From Hydrogenophaga sp. (lineage in GTDB: Bacteria > Pseudomonadota > Gammaproteobacteria > Burkholderiales > Burkholderiaceae_C), in contig NZ_JAUSCF010000030.1 of assembly GCF_030651625.1 (NCBI RefSeq), forward strand, positions 62,001 through 126,000: DNA of 64,000 nucleotides, written 5' to 3'. The notes under the pieces are model-generated. The model worked only from the letters and a program-made list of their open reading frames with translations, did not search any database and had not been told where the DNA came from. Made by a program: the position numbers and the translations under genes. The stretch's first letter is position 1. Each line of letters begins with the position of its first letter. Below, piece by piece: positions 27,170-36,044 of this stretch.

Positions 27170-29796
27170 GGCGCCACCCAGTTCAGGCACACGCGTGTGC
27201 CCCCGCCGGGTTCGGCGGTGATGACGAAGCGCGCACCAACGGAGATGGCCCGTTCCCGCATGCCCACAATGCCCAGGTGGCCCGGCCGTCCCTGCCACAT
27301 GTCGGGCGGGATACCGGTGCCGTCGTCGATCACTTCCACATCAAGCCGGCGCGCATCGCCGTCCAGCAGAACCCGGATCAGCGATGCCTGCGCATGCAGG
27401 CGGGCATTGGCAATGGCTTCACGCACCACCATGAAGGCGCTGTACTCCACGTCACTCGGCCATCGCTGACGGCTCAGGCCATCCGCGACCTCCAGCAGCA
27501 CATCGGTGCCCAGGGGCAAAGGCGCGGTCCGGATTTCGTTGTCCAGCGCGGCCGCCAGGCCCTGTTCTTCCAGCAAGGGTGGACGCAGGTCCGCCAGCAC
27601 CTCACGCACATCCAGCACCGCTTGCGCCAGCACCTTTTCGAGACGCTGGCACTGCTCGGCAAGCACCGGTGGCAAGGTGGTGCCCGCCGTGACCAGCACA
27701 GCCTCCAGGTTCAGACGCGCCACCGCCAGCGACTGGCCGAGGTTGTCGTGCAGCGCCTGGGCCAGGCGCCGTGTGGTGTGCCGTTCCTGCTTCATGAGCC
27801 GCTGATTGAGTTCGGAGAGTTCGACCTGGTAGGTCAGCAGCGCATGCTGCGCAGCTCGGCGATCGGTCATGTCACGCAGCACCGCGATGTAGCGCGTGGC
27901 GTCCAGGGCGCGGATGCTCACTTCCACCGGCAAGACCGTGCCATCGCGGCGCACCACGTTCCACTCTGTCAGGGGCTCCGGACTGGGCGACCGCGGCTGA
28001 AGGAAGTCGGCCGGACAGGTCGGCTTCTGGTTCGCCAGCAAGGCCTCCAGCGACATGTTGAGCAGCCCCTCGCCCGCGTAGCCCAGCATGTCCACCGCTT
28101 GCGGGTTGGCGTCGAGGATGCGGTTGCCGTGGTCGACCAGCAGCACACCGTCGGCCAGCTGGTCGAACAAGTTGCGCCGGTAGGCCTCGGATTCGCGCAG
28201 CGCGGCCTCGGCCTTCTTGCGGGCGCTGATGTCAACGGTGGTGCCGGCCATGAAGATGGCCTGCCCTTCCTCGTTCCACTCGGCCTGTCCCTGCATGTGC
28301 ATCCAGCGCCATTCGCCAAGCGCATCGCGGACGCGCACTTCCAAATCGAAGGGTGTGCGCGCCTTCAGGTGGCGGCGCAAGGCATCGCGGTGCCTGCGCA
28401 GGTCCTCGGGATGGGTCAGCGCGCCCAGACGGCTGCGGTAAACCGTGGCCGGGACCGGATCGAAACCGAGCTGCAGCCAGAAATCGTCGCTGAAGTTGAG
28501 CCGGTCACTCCTCGGGTCCCAGTCCCACACCTGCCCGCCCGCAGCAGCCAGCCGGTAGCGCTGTTCGCTGCGCCGCAGGCTGGCCTCACTTTCGCGCAGT
28601 GCCTGTTCGCTTTCCACCAGGTCGGTCACGTCCAGCGCAATGCCCTGCACATAGGCGGGGAGTCCATCGGAAGGCGCAATCCGCCGGGACCGGTCCCGAA
28701 AATGGCGCCAGTTGCCGTTCGCCTCTCGCATGCGGTACTGAATCTGGTGGTCGATACCGTCCAGGCGGTCACCCGACAGCGCGTCCATCACGCGGTCTCG
28801 GTCCTCCGGGTGCAACGCATTGGTCCAGACCTGGGGATCGGCGATCCACTCACTCACGCTGTACCCCAGCTGGCGGACATAGGGACTGATGTACATCGTC
28901 GGATAAGACGGTTCCAGGGCCGTGCGGTAGATCAGCGCCGGCATCTGTTCGGCCAGCAGGCGGAAATCGCGCTCGCGGTCGAGCAGCAGTCGCTCGAACA
29001 GCTTGCGCTCGGTGATGTCGTTGCAGAAGATCGAGAGGCCCTCCGGCGAGGGGAAAACACGAACCTCCAGCCACTTGTCCCACGGCGCGTAGTACGCTTC
29101 AAATACCTCGGCCTTCTGGGTCCGTATCGCATTCACATAAGCGTTGTGAAACACACGTGCGTGCTTCAGCTCGTATTCGTCCCAGACGTATCGACCGAGC
29201 AGTTGCTCGGGTTTGTCTCGCTGAAAGAGCCGCAAGGCGGGTGCATTGAGGTAGGAGAACCGCAAGTCCTTGTCAAAGGCAAAAATGGAGTCACTCACCC
29301 GATTGATCACATGGTCGAGCAGTTCGCGCGCCGCGCTCGTCTCGCGCATGGCCAGCTCAGCCTTTTGCTCCATGGCAATGCGTTCTGTCACCTCGTTCAC
29401 CACCACCAGCCGCGCCGGACACCCGTCCCATAGCAAGTCACTGGATGTCACTTCGACTTCGATCAGGTCGCCGTCCTTCAAGGCATGCTTCCAGCGGGTG
29501 GTCACCCGCAGCCCATAGGAGCCGATCGGGTCCTTGTCTATTTGCGCCTCTGTCAGGCGCTGGCCTTGCAGCGTACGGCGAATGTCCAGGATGGTGAGCC
29601 GCAGGAATTCTGCGCGGGAATAACCGTAGCGCGCGATGGCTGCGGTGTTGACGGCCAGCAAGCGCTTGCTGGCATGGTCGAACACCCACATGGGCTGTGG
29701 GTGGGCGTTGAACAGCAGGCGGTACTGCTGTTCGCTGTCCTGGGGCGCTGGGAAATCGCCTGGGTGTTGCGGAATGTGGCCCTCTGGCTTTTGCAT
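27166..29796 (-). CDS. Multi-PAS sensor histidine kinase, NarX/HisKA_3 type
   Basis: An 876-residue cytoplasmic kinase with five PAS domains in series (about 20-145, 155-270, 280-400, 410-530 and 535-655). Each begins with a phrase like YRLLFNAHPQP or RNLFDQLADGVLLVD, and most end in a D-I/V-T-(E/D)-R type linker. The HisKA_3 dimerisation domain carries H683 (LAQALHDNLGQSLAVARL). The HATPase domain has NARLHAQAS, DDGTGIPPD and HLGIVGMRERA. No transmembrane helix is seen, so it senses a cytosolic or diffusible signal. Its cognate regulator overlaps its stop codon. Confidence 0.94.
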   Translation of the reverse strand: MQKPEGHIPQHPGDFPAPQDSEQQYRLLFNAHPQPMWVFDHASKRLLAVNTAAIARYGYSRAEFLRLTILDIRRTLQGQRLTEAQIDKDPIGSYGLRVTTRWKHALKDGDLIEVEVTSSDLLWDGCPARLVVVNEVTERIAMEQKAELAMRETSAARELLDHVINRVSDSIFAFDKDLRFSYLNAPALRLFQRDKPEQLLGRYVWDEYELKHARVFHNAYVNAIRTQKAEVFEAYYAPWDKWLEVRVFPSPEGLSIFCNDITERKLFERLLLDRERDFRLLAEQMPALIYRTALEPSYPTMYISPYVRQLGYSVSEWIADPQVWTNALHPEDRDRVMDALSGDRLDGIDHQIQYRMREANGNWRHFRDRSRRIAPSDGLPAYVQGIALDVTDLVESEQALRESEASLRRSEQRYRLAAAGGQVWDWDPRSDRLNFSDDFWLQLGFDPVPATVYRSRLGALTHPEDLRRHRDALRRHLKARTPFDLEVRVRDALGEWRWMHMQGQAEWNEEGQAIFMAGTTVDISARKKAEAALRESEAYRRNLFDQLADGVLLVDHGNRILDANPQAVDMLGYAGEGLLNMSLEALLANQKPTCPADFLQPRSPSPEPLTEWNVVRRDGTVLPVEVSIRALDATRYIAVLRDMTDRRAAQHALLTYQVELSELNQRLMKQERHTTRRLAQALHDNLGQSLAVARLNLEAVLVTAGTTLPPVLAEQCQRLEKVLAQAVLDVREVLADLRPPLLEEQGLAAALDNEIRTAPLPLGTDVLLEVADGLSRQRWPSDVEYSAFMVVREAIANARLHAQASLIRVLLDGDARRLDVEVIDDGTGIPPDMWQGRPGHLGIVGMRERAISVGARFVITAEPGGGTRVCLNWVAP

Positions 29797-29958
29797 CGCT
29801 CATTGTGCTCGAGGCTTTCGGGGGTTTCAACCGGAAGGCAACACTCGCTCACGCACCCGCGGGGGAGGAAGTCCTCTTCCTGTGCCACCGCCCGCTGGCG
29901 ATCCCAAGGATCCACGCCGCAACACACGGCAAAACCATCCTAAGACACGTCAAACAGG

Positions 29959-31005
29959 TCAGTTTTTCACCGGCAACGCCGGAGCTCCGCAACCATGGCA
30001 GTACCGCGCAAAGGCATTCTTGCGGACATGACAGCCACCACATCGGTTGTTCAGGCCCATGCCGCAGTGGGGGCAGAAGTCGTTTTGTGGGTCCTTCATG
30101 TCCACCGCACGCTCGCAGCCTGGGCACACACCTTTGCCCAACCGCTTCAGCGCCAGGTCGTAGTCCAGATCGTGACGGCGCTGGCTGTCCGGCAGGGCCT
30201 CCACCTGCTTTTGTTTTTCCAGATAGCGTTGCAGCGCACGAATGGCGTAGCGCCCACCCACCACCGTCAGCACGATGCCGACCAGATAACGAACATAGCC
30301 ACCATAACTGGGCAAATAAGGCACCAGTTTCACGAAAAAGGCAAAGACCGCGAAGAAGATGAAGCCCCATACGAACGGCCAGTAGGTGCCGTGCCGCTTC
30401 TTGGCAAACAACCAGCCCGCAGCCACGAGCAGAGGCAAGGTGAGCGCCAGGCGGTACAGGAACACGCGCAGTTCCTGCGCCCGCTGGGCACTCAGGTAGC
30501 TGTCGCGGGCGGCATCCTGCAGATCGCGCAACTGGTCTTGCGCACGCTGCTCGGTCTGTCGAGCGTCAAGGGCTGCCTGCTCTTGCGCCTCCACCCCCGC
30601 CAGGGCTTCCCGCTCGGCCAGTCGGTAAGCGTCGAGGTCGCGGGTGCGCCGAATCAGTTCTTCGTCCTGCTCGGGCCGCTCGGTGGCGCGCCGCGTGGCC
30701 AGCCAGTTGCTGAAGGTTTCGCGCGCCGCGCGGTTGTTGGCCTGTGCCGTCTGCAGCCGCAAGCGCGCCTGATCCAGCGCGTCCTGCGCATCCCGCCCTG
30801 CCCGTTGCGCAGCTTCAATGGATTGCTTCAACGCTGGCGCCCGTTGCGTGTCCAGGAAATCGTCCAGCGACTGGCTCTGCTCCACCTGGGGCAGGTCACC
30901 CACGATGGTGCCGCCCAGCCCGACCAGGAACCAGGCAAACACAAAGGCCACCAGCCACAGGCCACGGCGAAACCATTTCTCTGACCAACGCATGCTCTGG
31001 CTCAT
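29959..31005 (-). CDS. Membrane protein with coiled coil and C-terminal zinc ribbons
   Basis: A 348-residue protein of no named family known to me. One hydrophobic segment lies near residues 14-35 (LWLVAFVFAWFLVGLGG). A long Ala/Gln/Arg/Glu-rich coiled coil follows (about 50-175), then hydrophobic segments about 185-265. The tail (about 298-343) has four CxxC pairs: CPGC, CPHC, CGGC and CHGC, enough for two zinc ribbons. ATG 31005 is chosen because GAAGGAG lies close upstream. The topology suggests a periplasmic coiled coil with cytosolic zinc ribbons (inference). Confidence 0.75.
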   Translation of the reverse strand: MSQSMRWSEKWFRRGLWLVAFVFAWFLVGLGGTIVGDLPQVEQSQSLDDFLDTQRAPALKQSIEAAQRAGRDAQDALDQARLRLQTAQANNRAARETFSNWLATRRATERPEQDEELIRRTRDLDAYRLAEREALAGVEAQEQAALDARQTEQRAQDQLRDLQDAARDSYLSAQRAQELRVFLYRLALTLPLLVAAGWLFAKKRHGTYWPFVWGFIFFAVFAFFVKLVPYLPSYGGYVRYLVGIVLTVVGGRYAIRALQRYLEKQKQVEALPDSQRRHDLDYDLALKRLGKGVCPGCERAVDMKDPQNDFCPHCGMGLNNRCGGCHVRKNAFARYCHGCGAPALPVKN

Positions 31006-31409
31006 CTCCAACTCCTTCGCTTCTTGACGACAGGGAAGTATCTGCGCGAACCGGTGCTCACGGTGCCAGCCGTTCAGGCGCGCTGCCCAGGCCGCTGCGC
31101 TCCACGTGCGGGGGGGATGCTGCACGCGGGTTCTATCAACAAGGCAGGTAGCGGCGCTCGCAAAGCGGGTGCCAAAACCGACCACACCGCTTCGTGGCGT
31201 CACAGATCGCCGAGAAAACTCGCCCAGACCCTACCGGTAGGGGCCGGTGAAGGTGCCGCACTGGTTGTGCTTGGGCCGCACACCCCCTGGGCAATCCTTG
31301 ATTTCAGGTCGTTGACGACCACGTTGACAACCTCAGATCCGAAGCCAGGAACAATCGTTTTTCTGATGCCCAACGCGGGGCGAGACCCCGAACGGCACAG
31401 GACAAAAGC
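31006..31409. other. Gap upstream of the zinc-ribbon gene
   Basis: No convincing gene. The plus-strand frame 31024-31509 has no ribosome-binding site and no recognisable domain. The notable element is a perfect palindrome CCCTACCGGTAGGG at 31229-31242. Confidence 0.5.
31229..31242. promoter_or_regulatory. Perfect 14-bp palindrome, possible operator
   Basis: CCCTACCGGTAGGG is self-complementary over its full length. It lies about 225 nt upstream of the zinc-ribbon gene and well outside any convincing coding frame. The symmetry fits a dimeric regulator site, but no regulator can be named. Confidence 0.4.
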
Positions 31410-31503
31410 TCAGACAATGTCGACGATGCCCCCTTCCACCCGCAAGGCAACCCCGGTGGTGACAGAGAACGGCGGTCTTGCCGCTAAGGTCGATGTTCGG
31501 CAT
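31410..31503 (-). pseudogene. Remnant of a short-chain dehydrogenase/reductase gene with internal deletion
   Basis: The minus strand begins MPNIDLSGKTAVL, a typical start of an SDR protein just before its glycine-rich NAD(P) loop. Straight after it, in another frame, comes TTGVALRVEGGIVDIV followed by a stop, which is a typical SDR C-terminus. The two ends are joined with about 230 residues missing, leaving 94 nt, not a multiple of three. The ATG lies 2 nt after the ygiD stop, so the intact gene was once the third member of the doxX-ygiD transcript (inference). Confidence 0.7.
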
Positions 31504-31505
31504 GT

Positions 31506-32345
31506 CTAACCTCGAAGAGCGCATGCGTGTGGCGCTTCATTGGCGGTCGAGGCAGGGACCGGCGCAGCAGCGCCGAACACGAAAGCATCCATTGACAGCA
31601 CACCGTGGGTGATGCCGCCGTCGATCACGCGTCCGGGCACGCCGTCGCCCGCAGCTCCGGCGGCCACCAGCAGCGGCAGGAAGTGTTCGGTCGTGGGGTG
31701 GGCTCGCTGCGCGTGCGGGGCGATCTCCAGCGTGCGCTGCAGTCGCGCGCCATCACCCTGCTGCACGGCCTCACGTACCCAGGCCACGAACCCGGTGGCG
31801 TAGGCCTCTTCATGCCCGTGCCCGGCGCGGAACTCGTAGAGGTTGTGCGTGAGGCTGCCCGAGCCGACGATGAGCACACCTTCATCGGCCAGCGGCGAGA
31901 GCGCCTGGCCGAACGCCCAGGCACCGGCCTCGTCCAGCGTGGCAGGCAGCGACACCTGGAACACCGGCACATCCGCCTCAGGGTAAAGGTAGAGCAGCGG
32001 CACCCAGGCGCCGTGGTCCAGACCGCGGCGCTCGTCTCCGTGGGCACTCCAGCCGGCCTGTTGCAACACGGCCAGCGTGCGGTGGGCCAGGTCGGGGTGG
32101 CCTTTGGCCGGGTAGCCGATCTCGTACAGCGGCTGCGGGAAACCGCCGAAGTCGTGGATGGTGGCGGGCTGCGCAGACAGGCCCACGCGCGCGCCCTGCG
32201 TCATCCAGTGCGGGGAGACGATCAGCACGGCTTGGGGTCGAGGCAAGTCGCGGCCCAGGGTGCTGAGCTGCGGCCCGGCCAGACCGGGATCCAGCGCAAA
32301 GGTGGGCGCGCCGTGGGACACAAAAACGGTGGGCAAGCGGGTCAT
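31506..32345 (-). CDS. ygiD: Class III extradiol dioxygenase, DODA/YgiD type
   Basis: A 279-residue protein of the class III extradiol ring-cleavage family that includes E. coli YgiD (4,5-DOPA extradiol dioxygenase). Metal-ligand histidines are H11 (VSHGAPTFAL), H46 (VSPHWMTQ) and one in SGSLTHNLYEF. The C-terminus has HGVLSMDAFVFG. ATG 32345 has GGAG about 6 nt upstream. It follows doxX on the same strand with a 43-nt gap; the two are divergent from a LysR gene. The natural substrate is uncertain. Confidence 0.9.
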   Translation of the reverse strand: MTRLPTVFVSHGAPTFALDPGLAGPQLSTLGRDLPRPQAVLIVSPHWMTQGARVGLSAQPATIHDFGGFPQPLYEIGYPAKGHPDLAHRTLAVLQQAGWSAHGDERRGLDHGAWVPLLYLYPEADVPVFQVSLPATLDEAGAWAFGQALSPLADEGVLIVGSGSLTHNLYEFRAGHGHEEAYATGFVAWVREAVQQGDGARLQRTLEIAPHAQRAHPTTEHFLPLLVAAGAAGDGVPGRVIDGGITHGVLSMDAFVFGAAAPVPASTANEAPHACALRG

Positions 32346-32388
32346 GCGTTTCTCCTGCGGCGCCGGGGCGCCGTGTGGTCCATGAATC

Positions 32389-32844
32389 TCAGTCGGCGCG
32401 GCGGGCCAGCGTGGCATCCACCGAGGCGTTGCCCGCGCCGCTGATGAGCAGCGAGACCGAGGCCGCCAGCAAAGCCAGCGCGTACTCGTAGCCGTTGTTG
32501 GCCATGAAGAGCCCCTTGTCCAGGTGCACGGTGGCAATCGCCACCAGCATGGTCACGGCCAGCAAGGCCGCGGCCGGGCGCACCAGCAGACCGATCAACA
32601 GGGCCAGACCACCGAAGAACTCGGCGGCGCCGGCCAGCAGCGCCATGAGGTAACCCGGGCTCAGTCCCAGCGAGTCCATGAACTGACCGGTGCCTTCCAG
32701 GCCATGGCCGCCGAAGGCGCCAAAGAGCTTTTGCGCACCGTGGGCCACAAAGATGATGCCGATGGAAATGCGCAGGGCCAGTGGCGCCCAGCCGGCGCTG
32801 GTGCTCAGCAGGCGTTGCAGGGGGGAAGTGGTCGTGGTGTTCAT
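32389..32844 (-). CDS. DoxX-family membrane protein
   Basis: A 151-residue inner-membrane protein with four hydrophobic helices. The DoxX signature is GWAPLALRISIGIIFVAHGAQKLFG with GGHGLEGTGQFM after it. DoxX-like proteins are linked to redox or thiol stress in some bacteria; here there is no direct clue. ATG 32844 follows GAGGAACCCACC. It is cotranscribed with ygiD and divergent from a LysR regulator. Confidence 0.9.
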   Translation of the reverse strand: MNTTTTSPLQRLLSTSAGWAPLALRISIGIIFVAHGAQKLFGAFGGHGLEGTGQFMDSLGLSPGYLMALLAGAAEFFGGLALLIGLLVRPAAALLAVTMLVAIATVHLDKGLFMANNGYEYALALLAASVSLLISGAGNASVDATLARRAD

Positions 32845-32965
32845 GGTGGGTTCCTCAGAAAAAAAGGATTGAAAGTGAAGCGATGGATGAACTTTAAAAG
32901 TCCCACAAAGAAAGATAAACATGCTCCAATGAGACTGACTATTCCTTCATTTAATACAATCCACG

Positions 32966-33883
32966 ATGGACCGATTTGAAGAAATGCGGGTGTTCGCGGC
33001 AGTGGTTGACGCGGGCAGCTTCGTGGGCGCGTCCGACGCCCTGCCCATGTCCAAGGCCGCGGTGTCGCGCCACGTGGCAGAACTTGAAGCGCGCCTGGGT
33101 GTGCGGCTGCTGCACCGCACCACCCGCAAGCTCTCGCTCACGGCAGAGGGCGAGGTGTTTCACGCCCGCTGCAAGGAGGTGCTGTCTACCGTGGACGAGG
33201 CCGAGGCCGAGATCACCTCGCGCAGCGGCGAGGCCAGTGGTCTGCTGCGCATCAACGCACCCTTCACCTTTGGCCTGCTGCACCTGGCGCCGCTGTGGGT
33301 GGAGTTCATGGCGATGCACCCCAAAGTCACGCTGGACGTGACCCTGGCCGACCGCCTGGTCGATCTGGTGGACGAAGGTTTTGACCTCGCGGTGCGGATC
33401 GCCCGCCTGCCTGACTCCACCCTCATCAGCCGCCAGCTCACCAGCACGCGCCTGGTGCTTTGTGCTTCGCCCACCTACCTGCGCCAGCACGGAACGCCGA
33501 AGCACCCCTCGGAACTGGTGAACCACGCGGTGGCGGCTTACAGCCTGTTTTCGATGGGCGACAACTGGGTGTTCACCGGACCCGATGGCCCGGTGCCGGT
33601 GAAGGTGTCACCGCGCCTGCGCAGCAACAACGGCGACACCTGCCGCATGGCCGCGCTGCGCCATCTGGGCATCGTGCTGCAGCCCTCTTTTCTGGTCGGG
33701 CCCGACTTGCAGGCTGGCACATTGGTGGAGGTGCTACCCGACTTCCACTCGCTGGAGCTCGGTGTGTATGCAGTCTACCCTTCGCGCAAGTTCGTCTCGG
33801 CCAAAGTGCGCCTGCTGATCGAGTTCCTTGTCGATGCTTTCAAGATGCAGGCTTGGCCCTCATCTGCCTCTGCCGCTCGCTGA
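32966..33883 (+). CDS. LysR-family transcriptional regulator
   Basis: A 305-residue LysR-type regulator of the group with N-terminus MDRFEEMRVFAAVVDAGSF and helix-turn-helix ALPMSKAAVSRHVAELEARL. The effector domain has LRINAPFTFGLLHLAPL and DLAVRIARLPDSTLISRQL. The 121-nt AT-rich divergent region with doxX-ygiD suggests it controls that pair, as is common for this arrangement (inference). TACAAT at 32955-32960 could be a -10, but it would give almost no leader. Confidence 0.92.
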   Translation: MDRFEEMRVFAAVVDAGSFVGASDALPMSKAAVSRHVAELEARLGVRLLHRTTRKLSLTAEGEVFHARCKEVLSTVDEAEAEITSRSGEASGLLRINAPFTFGLLHLAPLWVEFMAMHPKVTLDVTLADRLVDLVDEGFDLAVRIARLPDSTLISRQLTSTRLVLCASPTYLRQHGTPKHPSELVNHAVAAYSLFSMGDNWVFTGPDGPVPVKVSPRLRSNNGDTCRMAALRHLGIVLQPSFLVGPDLQAGTLVEVLPDFHSLELGVYAVYPSRKFVSAKVRLLIEFLVDAFKMQAWPSSASAAR

Positions 33884-34173
33884 CGGGCCCATCGAGCGAC
33901 ACAGACGGGCAAGCGTTTTCACAGTGACAGGACCGACTGCAGTCCGTTGCCTTGGGATACCGCACGGTAGCAGACCCTCGGACGTCACTTTCAGCCTGGC
34001 AGCCGTCGACAGGGCGGAGCGAGAGGCATTGCGGCCGTTCCACAGGCTGCCTGACCAGCGAACTGGGGAATGCCCTCACCGTCTTCTGCTGGCTCAACCT
34101 TGGAATATCCGAGGCCAGCCCTGACCCGCCGCTGAAATCAAGGTTCCCCAGGCCATTCACGACCGATACCCGG
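33884..34173. other. Intergenic region without a gene
   Basis: The gap lies between the convergent LysR gene and DUF2130 gene. It has no T-run hairpin or coding signal. A segment around 33925-34040 resembles degenerate intergenic repeats of the same flavour as 7800-7980, but this could not be confirmed. Confidence 0.4.
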
Positions 34174-35583
34174 CTATCCACCATCCGTGGGCTTCTGGTC
34201 CTTGAGTTCGGCGAACTTCGCCGCCATCGTCGGGTTCCCGCGCGTCAGCTTCTTGATCGTCACGTCCTGCGCCTTGTCGTTGGCCAGCCGCAGGTTCCGG
34301 TCGGTGCCGAGCAGGGCATCTTTTGTCTTCTGCAGGTGATCGATCGATTTGTCGATCTCGTCAATGGCGGTTTGAAACCTTCTGGAGGCGAGGTCGTAGT
34401 TCTTCGCGAAGGCGCTCTTGAACTCTTCCAGGCCATTCTCGAAGTTGGTGATGTCGATGTTTTGCGACTTCACGAGCGCCAACTCTGACTTGTACTTCAG
34501 CGAGTTCATCGCCGCATTGCGCAGCAGCGTGATGATCGGAATGAAGAATTGCGGCCGCACGACGTACATCTTCGGGAAGCGGTGAAACACGTCAACGATC
34601 CCCGTGTTGTAGAGCTCACTATCGGGCTCCAGCAGAGAGACCAGCACCGCATATTCGCACCCCTTCTCTGTGCGGTCTTTGTCGAGTTCCCTCAGGAAAT
34701 CTTCGTTCCGGTTCTTGGTCGCGGTTCGGTCGTTCTCGTTCTTCATCTCGAACATGATGGAGACGATTTCGGTACCGGCTTCGTCCGCGTCGCGAAAGAT
34801 GTAGTCGCCCTTGCTGCCCGTGCGGGCGTCGTTGTCTTTTTCGAAGTAGGCCCGGGGAAATGCCGTTGCCCGGATGCGGTTGAACTCGGTCTCGCAGTGC
34901 TGCTCAAGGGTTTCGCCCACCATCTTGGTTGAAAGACGGGCCTTCATGTCGCGCAGGCGCTCGATGGCGTCATCCCGGTCCTTGATCTGTGTTTCGTATT
35001 TGTCCTTGAGCGACTTCTCGGCAAGTTGTTTCTCAAGTTCCGCGCGTGCGAGGCTGCTCTTCAAGTCGTCGCGCTCTTTCTCGACCGTGCCCACGGCCTC
35101 GTTGATCGACAGCTTCTGCGCCACCTCAATGGCGTCCAGCTTCGCCTTCAACGCTTGTATCTCCGCGTCCTTCGTTGCCGCTGCCTGCTGCAGGCCATTG
35201 ACGAGCCTGGCCTCGGCCAGTTCGGATGCGGCTTGTTTGTCGCGCCTGGCCTGCTCCAGTTCGTTGGCGAGCGCGTCGCGCTGTTTCTCCACCGCGCTCA
35301 GTGCCTCGGCCACGGCGAGTCTTCGCGCGATCTCGCCGGCATCGAGCCTGGCCTTCAGTTCCTGGATTTCTGAGTCTTTCGCTGCGGCAGCCTTCTGCAG
35401 TTCACCAGCGACCTTTGCTGTGGCCAGCTCGACAGCGTTGCGTTTGTCTTGCTCGGCCAGTTCAAGTCGGTCGTGCAGTTGCTGATCAAATTCGCTGTCG
35501 CGCACCTGCTTGAGGATGTCTGCGTACCCGGCCTCGTCGATCTTGAATGCCTTACCGCAGTGCGGGCAGATGATTTCGTGCAT
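34174..35583 (-). CDS. DUF2130 protein: zinc-knuckle, duplicated coiled coil, nuclease-like core
   Basis: A 469-residue protein. The N-terminus [13 protein letters not shown] has a CxxC motif (C6/C9), probably half a zinc site. Residues 46-183 form a coiled coil made of two 69-residue tandem units, starting DKRNAVELA and DKQAASELA. The DUF2130 core follows ([18 protein letters not shown] onwards). D260 (SKGDYIF), E279 and K281 (FEMKNEND) fit a PD-(D/E)xK nuclease active site. Nuclease activity is inference from motif spacing; no function is established. ATG 35583 is chosen by the CxxC start. It is a single-gene unit. Confidence 0.85.
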   Translation of the reverse strand: MHEIICPHCGKAFKIDEAGYADILKQVRDSEFDQQLHDRLELAEQDKRNAVELATAKVAGELQKAAAAKDSEIQELKARLDAGEIARRLAVAEALSAVEKQRDALANELEQARRDKQAASELAEARLVNGLQQAAATKDAEIQALKAKLDAIEVAQKLSINEAVGTVEKERDDLKSSLARAELEKQLAEKSLKDKYETQIKDRDDAIERLRDMKARLSTKMVGETLEQHCETEFNRIRATAFPRAYFEKDNDARTGSKGDYIFRDADEAGTEIVSIMFEMKNENDRTATKNRNEDFLRELDKDRTEKGCEYAVLVSLLEPDSELYNTGIVDVFHRFPKMYVVRPQFFIPIITLLRNAAMNSLKYKSELALVKSQNIDITNFENGLEEFKSAFAKNYDLASRRFQTAIDEIDKSIDHLQKTKDALLGTDRNLRLANDKAQDVTIKKLTRGNPTMAAKFAELKDQKPTDGG

Positions 35584-36044
35584 GTCTGGTTTCTTCCCGG
35601 CTTCGTCAAATGGCTTTGGGTATCTCAGGGCTCGCCCGTAGCGATGCATACGAGCCAAACCGGAGTCGACTGGCTGGAAATGGTCCGGCTGGAACCAATA
35701 TAAACCAGCCTTTCAGGCCTGCCGGCTGGAACACCTTCTTTCGTACCGCAGTCGCGCTGGATGGCAGGCAGGCCCTCGCCACCATGGAAGCACAAGAGGC
35801 AGCTCAGGAGCGTTCGAGCAAGCTCGCCACCCGTTCGTGCCGCCTTCGGCGCCCCCCCCGAGGGGGCGGCACAGGTGGTCCGGCGAAGCCGGCTCCGCGG
35901 TACCCCTGGGAGGGCTTCCCCTGCGTCGTCGGCGCCTGTTTCCTCCGGCTGCATGGCGACATGCGTCCGCTCTATCGCCGGGGCTGGCATGATGTCGGGC
36001 TTGCCAGAAACCGGGCACATCTCCTTCTTGCTTCACACGTCCAC
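35584..36044. other. 460-nt gap upstream of the proQ-like gene
   Basis: The plus frame from 35610 runs into the proQ-like gene but does not look coding before 36045. A direct repeat GGCTGGAA lies near 35681-35695, followed by an AT-rich AATATAAA that could be a -10. A family A-like repeat occupies 35835-35920. Confidence 0.45.
35835..35920. repeat. Family A-like repeat, copy in intergenic space
   Basis: On the minus strand it reads CCGCGGAGCCGGCTTCGCCGG, then a run with GCCCCCTCGGGGGGGGC and CGCCGAAGGCGGC, matching the block order of family A. It is the one copy not attached to a recognised stop codon, perhaps because the gene before it has been lost. Confidence 0.55.

Noticed and set aside
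26914-29433. 839-codon plus-strand open frame
   Set aside because: It is antisense to the PAS kinase, which has five PAS domains and a coupled regulator; the plus frame shows no domain.
31024-31509. 161-codon plus-strand frame before ygiD
   Set aside because: It has no start signal or known domain and overlaps the SDR remnant on the other strand.
35610-36044. N-terminal extension of the ProQ-like protein
   Set aside because: The frame is open but covers a family A repeat and lacks a conserved domain or ribosome-binding site; ATG 36045 fits better.
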